The notes under the pieces were generated by a model. That model was not told the DNA's origin. It did no database searches and saw nothing but the letters and a program-made list of their open reading frames with translations. From NCBI GenBank assembly GCA_002501085.1, contig DLRL01000013.1:3485-9438 (forward strand): 5,954 nucleotides of DNA. The letters run 5' to 3'. This document shows positions 1-4,102 of the stretch, piece by piece. Source of the DNA: Gemmatimonadales bacterium UBA7889. GTDB lineage: Bacteria > Gemmatimonadota > Gemmatimonadetes > Longimicrobiales > Gaopeijiaceae. Position 1 is the first letter of the stretch, and every line of letters starts with the position of its first letter. Both the position numbers and the translations under genes were made by a program.

Positions 1-126
1 AGCACATGGATTTATGTCCGATATATTGGACATTTGGAGTACCAAGAGGACACCTATGTCTCCGGATCTATAGGATGTGTTAAGGGCTTGGTCGATCCTC
101 AGCCCAGGGTACTCATTACGGAATAA
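1..126 (+). CDS. Possible 3' end of an unrecognised upstream gene (partial)
   Basis: Frame 1 is open from the first base to a TAA at 124-126, giving 41 residues that begin STWIYVRYIG and end PQPRVLITE. The translation alternates hydrophobic and polar residues (for example WIYVRYI and RVLI), as a beta-rich C-terminus would, and third positions are about half G/C, not unlike the neighbouring genes. I do not recognise a family. The support is weak. A 41-codon open stretch is not rare by chance, and the other two + frames are also open for about 70-80 bases here. If the gene is real, it is co-oriented with rho and ends 196 nt before it, so the rho promoter would lie in 127-322. Confidence 0.35.
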   Translation, partial: STWIYVRYIGHLEYQEDTYVSGSIGCVKGLVDPQPRVLITE

Positions 127-322
127 TTGTGTGTATAACACTTGATCGAATGCATTATTCGTAAAAGATTTGTTCTGTCCGACCGATGCGGTATGCGTCG
201 GTACCAGTGTGGCCTCCTGGCCACCTGAAGAGGACCGGTCCACAACTCCTGATTAATTCGGGGTTCCCACCGAAGGCGTTTGTGAGGGGAATTGCTCTCA
301 AGAAGCGCCAGGTAACGTACAA
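127..322 (+). promoter_or_regulatory. Gene-free 5' leader of rho with several stem-loops
   Basis: This 196-nt stretch before rho holds no convincing gene. It has four local inverted repeats. 147-161 is CGAAT/ATTCG with a 5-nt loop. 182-202 is ACCGA/TCGGT, extended inward by U-G, G-C, C-G and G-U pairs to a GUA loop. 205-227 is CAG(t)GTGGCC/GGCCACCTG around TCCT, with one bulged T. 257-274 is TTCGGGG/CC(a)CCGAA. GACCG at 181-185 can also pair with CGGTC at 236-240, which would exclude the 182-202 hairpin. A -10-like TATAAC is at 134-139 without a good -35 box, so the promoter position is uncertain. E. coli rho is autoregulated through its leader; a similar role here is inference only. Confidence 0.4.
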
Positions 323-1819
323 ATGGATTCAGACGTGTCAGAACCATCAGAAGTTCAACCGACATTAGACGGCTTCGCTGAGCCAGAAACTCAGGCTGCA
401 CCAGAGGCTCAGTCAGAAGCCCCTGAGGCTCCAGCCCAGTCACCGGCCGACAGTGAAGGTGCAGCTGAGTCAGAAACTCAGGCTGCACCAGAGGCTCAGT
501 CAAAAGCCCCTGAGGCTAAACAGAGACCACAGAATCGACAGGGTAACAGTGGGCAAGGACACCCACGCCGGCGCCGGCGTCGTCGCGGGCGTCGTCGTCG
601 TAAACCTCGCGGGCAAAGCCAGCACCATTACAGTGAAGAAGAGCTTAAGGCCCAACTCCCAGATGATCCCGAACAGCTTGAAGCAGAATCACGTCCTCTA
701 GGAATCCTTGAAGTACTGGGTAGCGGGTCAGGTTTCGTGCGCCGGAGGGAATCTGGATACACTCCGGGCAATGATGATATTTACGTCGGATCACGAATGA
801 TCCAGCGGTATGGCCTGCGTACTGGTGATGAATTGGTTGGAATCGTTGGTCGCATTGCGCGGCCAGGGAAAAGCCCTCCATTAGCACACCTTGCTCGGGT
901 CAATGACCATCCTGCTGACGAAGCAACAAGACGGCCTGACTTTCAGCAGTTAAGCGCGATGCACCCTGACGACCAACTTGTTCTTGAGTGCGGAAGGGAA
1001 TTCCTTGGACAGCCAGAGTACACCAATCGAGTCATTGATCTGATTTGTCCGTTCGGTAAGGGTCAAAGGGCGATGATCGTTGCACCGGCCAAGGCTGGGA
1101 AAACGATGGTGCTTCAGGCAGTGGCTGAGGGCATTGTAAAAAATAATCCAGAATGTCATCTCCTTATTCTTTTGGTGGACGAGAGACCTGAGGAGGTCAC
1201 AGAGATGGAGCAGTGCGGATTTGGTGAGGTGATCGCTTCAACTTTTGATCGCCCAGCTGAACGACACTGCCAAGTCGCTGAGATAACACTCGAGCGTGCA
1301 CGCAGACGTGTAGAGCAGGGAGAGGACGTCGTCATCATCCTTGACTCGATTACTCGTATGGCGCGTGCTTATAACTCGGTCAAATCAGGCAGCGGCCGCA
1401 CACTCTCTGGTGGTCTCGATTCGAACTCGCTAGAGAAGCCGAAACGCTTCTTGGGGAGTGCACGAAAAATCGATCCAACTCAAGGGGGTGGCTCTCTTAC
1501 CATCATTGCTACCGCATTGGTTGATACTGGCTCTCGGATGGATCAAGTCATTTTCGAAGAGTTCAAGGGCACCGGGAATAGTGAACTTGTACTGTCTCGA
1601 GAATTAGCGGATCGGAGGATCTATCCGGCGATTGACATCCCAGCGTCAGCTACGCGGAAAGAGGAGCTGCTTCTGGATGCTGATGCTCTCTGGCTGTCGC
1701 ATGCCATGAGGCGTCAGCTCTCTGGGTCTAGCTCATCAGATGGAATGCAAGAGTTGCTTGGAGCGATGAGAAAGACTTCAAGTAATCGAGACCTCATTGA
1801 TTGGGCTCGGAATCAGTAG
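323..1819 (+). CDS. rho: Transcription termination factor Rho
   Basis: Hexameric RNA-dependent ATPase and helicase that ends transcription of untranslated RNA in the cytoplasm. It has 498 residues against 419 in E. coli. Residues 1-80 are low-complexity Glu/Ala/Pro/Gln, 81-96 an Arg tract, about 126-196 the cold-shock-like RNA-binding domain, and about 230-498 the RecA-type motor. Visible motor motifs are Walker A APAKAGKT (254-261), catalytic E287 in VDERPEEV, Walker B IILD ending at D341, a Q-loop around 354-366, R-loop DTGSR (401-405) and arginine finger R445 in SATRKEELL. All are intact. A Rho_N helical domain is not evident. The ATG at 323 is the first possible start after an in-frame TAA at 254-256, and a modest AGGTAA lies at 310-315. 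The stop lies inside the opposing SRPBCC gene. Identification is certain; the odd points are the N-terminus and the altered RNA-site residues. Confidence 0.98.
   Translation: MDSDVSEPSEVQPTLDGFAEPETQAAPEAQSEAPEAPAQSPADSEGAAESETQAAPEAQSKAPEAKQRPQNRQGNSGQGHPRRRRRRRGRRRRKPRGQSQHHYSEEELKAQLPDDPEQLEAESRPLGILEVLGSGSGFVRRRESGYTPGNDDIYVGSRMIQRYGLRTGDELVGIVGRIARPGKSPPLAHLARVNDHPADEATRRPDFQQLSAMHPDDQLVLECGREFLGQPEYTNRVIDLICPFGKGQRAMIVAPAKAGKTMVLQAVAEGIVKNNPECHLLILLVDERPEEVTEMEQCGFGEVIASTFDRPAERHCQVAEITLERARRRVEQGEDVVIILDSITRMARAYNSVKSGSGRTLSGGLDSNSLEKPKRFLGSARKIDPTQGGGSLTIIATALVDTGSRMDQVIFEEFKGTGNSELVLSRELADRRIYPAIDIPASATRKEELLLDADALWLSHAMRRQLSGSSSSDGMQELLGAMRKTSSNRDLIDWARNQ
377..517 (+). repeat. In-frame 54-bp direct repeat inside rho
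   Basis: Two 54-bp copies, 377-430 and 464-517, match at 52 of 54 positions. They start 87 bp apart, so the spacing keeps the frame (29 codons). They encode AEPETQAAPEAQSEAPEA and AESETQAAPEAQSKAPEA in the disordered N-terminal segment of Rho. Both mismatches change the residue (P/S and E/K). The near identity suggests a recent duplication or ongoing slippage or recombination in a linker that tolerates length change. Confidence 0.9.
565..580. repeat. Perfect 16-bp GC palindrome in the Arg-codon tract of rho
   Basis: ACGCCGGCGCCGGCGT is its own reverse complement. It sits in a run of CGN arginine codons (about 563-600) that is much richer in GC than its surroundings. Runs of CGC/CGG/CGT codons readily create such symmetry, so it may be a by-product of the protein sequence, but the mRNA here can fold into a strong local hairpin. 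Confidence 0.75.
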
Positions 1820-2354
1820 AATCAGTAGGACCTTGCAAGAGCTGAAGTAATCGATCCAAGCTCTTTTCCAACTCTGCGCTTTGAACTCTGTCCATAAAGA
1901 GGGCCCAGTAACCCATCAAAGGGTTTGCGCCGAGATCACCAGATTCTCGCCAGATAATTCTGGTATCCCCCTGTTCGGGACTCAGTTCGAGCACTCCTTC
2001 GATATGCATTGCGCCACCCTGCATTTGGACTTGATATCGAATCACTTTTGCTGCTTGAGCTTCTATGATCGTGAATGCCCCGGTCCCTAGCTCTGGATCA
2101 TCCCAAGTAAAGCCTGATCCAGCCCCACTTGGTGGTCCCATCATCTGCACACCACTATCGGGCCAGATTGTCCATTGACTCCAGTCTGAAGGAGAATCCA
2201 GATGTAGAAACGTGCCTTCAGGGGATGCCGGCAAGCGTGCTGATGCTTCCGCACTCCAGGTGCCAGGTAGAAGTACTCCAATAAATAGAAATGAGATGAG
2301 AACAACTGCAGCACTTCCTAGGATTGTCACTCCTGGACCAAAGGGGCCCCTCAT
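1794..2354 (-). CDS. Membrane-anchored SRPBCC (START/polyketide-cyclase-like) family protein
   Basis: A 186-residue protein with a hydrophobic N-terminal segment (about 10-30) acting as a membrane anchor or uncleaved signal, then one SRPBCC domain (about 34-174). The family signs are the tryptophan-rich DWSQWTIWP (57-65), the glycine-rich GPPSGAGSGFTW (73-84), and the late TRIIWRES to GYWALFMD stretch (131-155), followed by a long amphipathic C-terminal helix. The helix-grip fold encloses a hydrophobic cavity for lipid-like ligands; no ligand or enzyme activity can be named here. The ATG overlaps the TGA of the preceding zinc-ribbon gene by 4 nt (ATGA), which suggests translational coupling. 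No clear Shine-Dalgarno is seen. The last 26 nt overlap the 3' end of rho on the opposite strand. The C-terminal TDSTDS comes from a 9-bp tandem duplication. Confidence 0.85.
   Translation of the reverse strand: MRGPFGPGVTILGSAAVVLISFLFIGVLLPGTWSAEASARLPASPEGTFLHLDSPSDWSQWTIWPDSGVQMMGPPSGAGSGFTWDDPELGTGAFTIIEAQAAKVIRYQVQMQGGAMHIEGVLELSPEQGDTRIIWRESGDLGANPLMGYWALFMDRVQSAELEKSLDRLLQLLQGPTDSTDSEPNQ
1811..1828 (+). repeat. Tandem 9-bp repeat giving rho two in-frame stops
   Basis: AATCAGTAG occurs twice without a gap. In the rho frame it reads Asn-Gln-stop Asn-Gln-stop, so a second TAG (1826-1828) backs up the first. On the other strand the same bases encode the repeated Thr-Asp-Ser of the SRPBCC C-terminus. 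The duplication therefore lengthened one protein and left the other unchanged. Confidence 0.85.
1837..1865 (+). terminator. Weak candidate terminator hairpin downstream of rho
   Basis: AAGAGCT (1837-1843) is the reverse complement of AGCTCTT (1859-1865), separated by 15 nt and followed by two more T and then CC. It starts 18 nt after the rho stop. The stem is short and the T-run poor. The same bases encode the Leu/Gln-rich C-terminal helix of the SRPBCC protein, so the symmetry may be coincidental. No better intrinsic terminator for rho is visible nearby. Confidence 0.25.
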
Positions 2355-2779
2355 TCGCTGTTGGTCTCACTAAGCCCAAGATGAGGCAGCTCTAGGGAAC
2401 CCGTATGGTGGCATCCATCACATGCTATAGGGTGAGGGTCTCTTAGAGGGCCTGATTTCACGGATAGCATGATCTTGCACTTAGGACAGCTACCGCTAAC
2501 GGAGTGAAGTGTAAAACGCTCTAACCAGCGTCTGCGTGCGAGAATCAATCCCCCCGTAAGTGCACCGATTGTCCATACACCGTGCGGAGGAATGAAGATG
2601 GCGAAGCTCGCTATGACTGAGAGCAGAACTAGAATTCTTACAGCGCCTCCCATGCGCCATCCTCTCGTCCTAGGCAGAAGGGAGACCACACATTGTGTGG
2701 GAGGAAACCCGAACAGCTTGATCAGACCTACTACTTCTTTGTGCTTACTTTGGTCTGGGCGAATCTTGGACTCAGACAA
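2351..2779 (-). CDS. Small membrane protein with a C-terminal zinc ribbon, unknown function
   Basis: 142 residues if begun at the TTG at 2779. Two hydrophobic segments (about 47-64 and 67-82) are followed by the basic stretch ARRRW and a cysteine pair arrangement CPKC (98-101) and CDGC (120-123), typical of a zinc ribbon on the cytoplasmic side. I do not recognise a named family. The start is uncertain. The TTG has no visible ribosome site and follows an in-frame TGA by two codons. An ATG at 2653 (residue 43) has AGAGGA about seven bases upstream and would give a 100-residue protein that keeps both membrane segments and all four cysteines. The segment before residue 43 (FGFPPTQCVV, PRTRGW) looks coding, which favours a longer form. 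The gene lies 22 nt after the aminotransferase and overlaps the SRPBCC gene by 4 nt, so it is probably co-transcribed with both. Confidence 0.75.
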   Translation of the reverse strand: MSESKIRPDQSKHKEVVGLIKLFGFPPTQCVVSLLPRTRGWRMGGAVRILVLLSVIASFAIFIPPHGVWTIGALTGGLILARRRWLERFTLHSVSGSCPKCKIMLSVKSGPLRDPHPIACDGCHHTGSLELPHLGLSETNSE

Positions 2780-2801
2780 GAGAGGTCAGGAATCAGGTTT
2801 T

Positions 2802-3983
2802 TTAGCTGTGCCTAGCTGACGCGAACTCACGGAGGCGCTCACCGGCGGCTTCAAGTGTCTTGATTGTCTTGCAGAATGCGAACCGTACAACGGAACGCCC
2901 CCGTTCAGGCACACTGAAGAAGCTGGAACCAGGTACGGGAGCTACACCTCCATCTTTAGCGAGCATCTTAGAGAAAGTCGTGTCATCTTCTGAGGAAAGA
3001 GCACTGAAGTCTGCGAGCACATAATACGCACCTTCTGGTGTACTAAACTTAAACCCGGAATCCCTGAGTGCTGAGAGGAAGACGTCCCGTCGTTCCCGAT
3101 AATCTATTTTCAGGCCATCGTAGTAACTTTGTCCCAGTTCGCGGATACCAACGGCGCATGCTTCTTGTAGAGGTGCTGGCGCACCGACCGTTAGAAAATC
3201 ATGCACTTTGCGGATGGCATCAGTCAGATCAGGTGGGGCGATGATTGTACCTATTCGCCATCCGGTCACACTGAAGGTTTTTGAGAGACCACTTATGATT
3301 ATGGTCCGGTCCCGCATTCCATCGAAGGTAGCCAGAACGTGATGTTCTCCCTCGTAATAAATGTGTTCGTAGATTTCATCGGTGATTGCTAAGATGTCAT
3401 ATTGGAGACAAAGGTCAGCGATCATTTGAAGCTCTTCGCGATCGAAGACTCTGCCTGTCGGATTATTAGGTGTGTTGACCACGATAGCCCGAGTTCGATT
3501 GGTGATGACGGCCTCTAAGTGATCTTTCTCAAGGCGGTATGCTGGAGCCTCTAATGTGAGGAAAACTGGGGTGGCATCTGATAGAACTGCATCGGGTCCA
3601 TAATTTTCATAAAAAGGCTCTAAGATGATCACCTCATCACCGGGTTCGATGATAGAAAGCATCACAGCCGCCATGGCTTCAGTGGCGCCGCATGTCACAG
3701 TCATCTCTTGCTCGGTATTAACCTCCATGCCATAGCGCTCGGCGTACTTCTCTGCGAGCGCTTGTCGAAGATTTACCGTCCCCCAAGTGATCGCATACTG
3801 GTTGATGTCGGCACGGATCGCAGCACATGCGGCTTCCTTAAGAAGTTCTGGTGCGGAGAAATCAGGAAAGCCTTGAGCGAGATTAATAGCATCGTGTTCG
3901 CCTGCCACTCGTGTCATCTCACGGATGACGGACTCAGTAAAGAGATGAGTTCGGCGGGCTGTTCGTGCCTGAGAATTAGCCAT
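2802..3983 (-). CDS. Pyridoxal-phosphate-dependent class I/II aminotransferase
   Basis: A fold-type I aminotransferase of 393 residues, the usual length, moving an amino group between an amino acid and a 2-oxo acid in the cytoplasm. Visible hallmarks are the N-terminal AQGFPDF (36-42), NQY (61-63) before the WG segment, CGATEAM (98-104) at the cofactor phosphate cup, NTPNNPTGRVF (170-180) with the cofactor-contacting Asn, TDEIYEHIYY (201-210) with the pyridine-binding Asp202 and Tyr205, SGLSKTFSVTGWRIG (231-245) with Schiff-base Lys235, and carboxylate-binding Arg367 in VVRFAF. All key residues are present. The pattern is closest, from memory, to the kynurenine/methionine (YbdL-like) aminotransferase branch, but the substrate cannot be fixed from sequence, so no symbol is given. 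ATG start; the upstream Shine-Dalgarno is weak. It heads the probable three-gene transcript and follows the DUF5916 gene by 119 nt. Confidence 0.95.
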   Translation of the reverse strand: MANSQARTARRTHLFTESVIREMTRVAGEHDAINLAQGFPDFSAPELLKEAACAAIRADINQYAITWGTVNLRQALAEKYAERYGMEVNTEQEMTVTCGATEAMAAVMLSIIEPGDEVIILEPFYENYGPDAVLSDATPVFLTLEAPAYRLEKDHLEAVITNRTRAIVVNTPNNPTGRVFDREELQMIADLCLQYDILAITDEIYEHIYYEGEHHVLATFDGMRDRTIIISGLSKTFSVTGWRIGTIIAPPDLTDAIRKVHDFLTVGAPAPLQEACAVGIRELGQSYYDGLKIDYRERRDVFLSALRDSGFKFSTPEGAYYVLADFSALSSEDDTTFSKMLAKDGGVAPVPGSSFFSVPERGRSVVRFAFCKTIKTLEAAGERLREFASARHS

Positions 3984-4005
3984 CTTAGCTCTGGGAAAGC
4001 GGAAG

Positions 4006-4028
4006 GGTACTGATCAAGGATCCGTACC
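4006..4028. promoter_or_regulatory. Dyad symmetry upstream of the aminotransferase gene
   Basis: In the 119-nt gap 3984-4102, GGTAC-t-GATC-aag-GATC-c-GTACC forms a 23-bp inverted repeat with nine matching positions per arm and one mismatch. It lies 23-45 nt before the aminotransferase ATG. It could be an operator or a leader hairpin. It is not followed by a T-run on the - strand, so it is a poor terminator for the preceding DUF5916 gene. The rest of the gap has no clear -35/-10 pair; a TATGAT-like box (4084-4089, - strand) lacks a recognisable -35. Confidence 0.4.
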
Positions 4029-4102
4029 GTCGAAGATCAAAATGAAACTATTACCCTAAGGTATACTTCAAATAGCGGGTCGCATCATATAGCAGGGCTG
4101 AC

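Noticed and set aside
232..241. GGACCGGTCC palindrome in the rho leader
   Set aside because: It is short, and with no loop it forms only a few pairs as RNA. It is noted only for its possible pairing with 181-185.
186..368. 60-codon + frame overlapping the rho start, a possible leader peptide
   Set aside because: It has no ribosome site before its ATG, its product has no recognisable features, and its end overlaps rho in another frame. Leader peptides are known ahead of E. coli rho, but nothing here supports one beyond position.
99..503. 134-codon - strand frame across the leader and 5' end of rho
   Set aside because: The repeated TEPLVQPEFL in it is only the antisense reading of the rho duplication, and rho is certain on the other strand.
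2342..2351. AGGGGCCCCT perfect palindrome at the ATGA junction
   Set aside because: It is ten bases, made by the Arg-Gly-Pro codons after the SRPBCC start. It is too short and unsupported to call a regulatory element.
2708..2721. 14-base identity with 668-681 (CCCGAACAGCTTGA)
   Set aside because: It lies in two unrelated coding regions with no flanking similarity, and one such match in 6 kb is plausible by chance.
2780..2820. Hairpin AGCT...AGCT next to a T6 run between aminotransferase and zinc-ribbon genes
   Set aside because: On the - strand the hairpin is followed by A residues, and on the + strand the T-run comes before the hairpin, so it cannot act as an intrinsic terminator in either direction.
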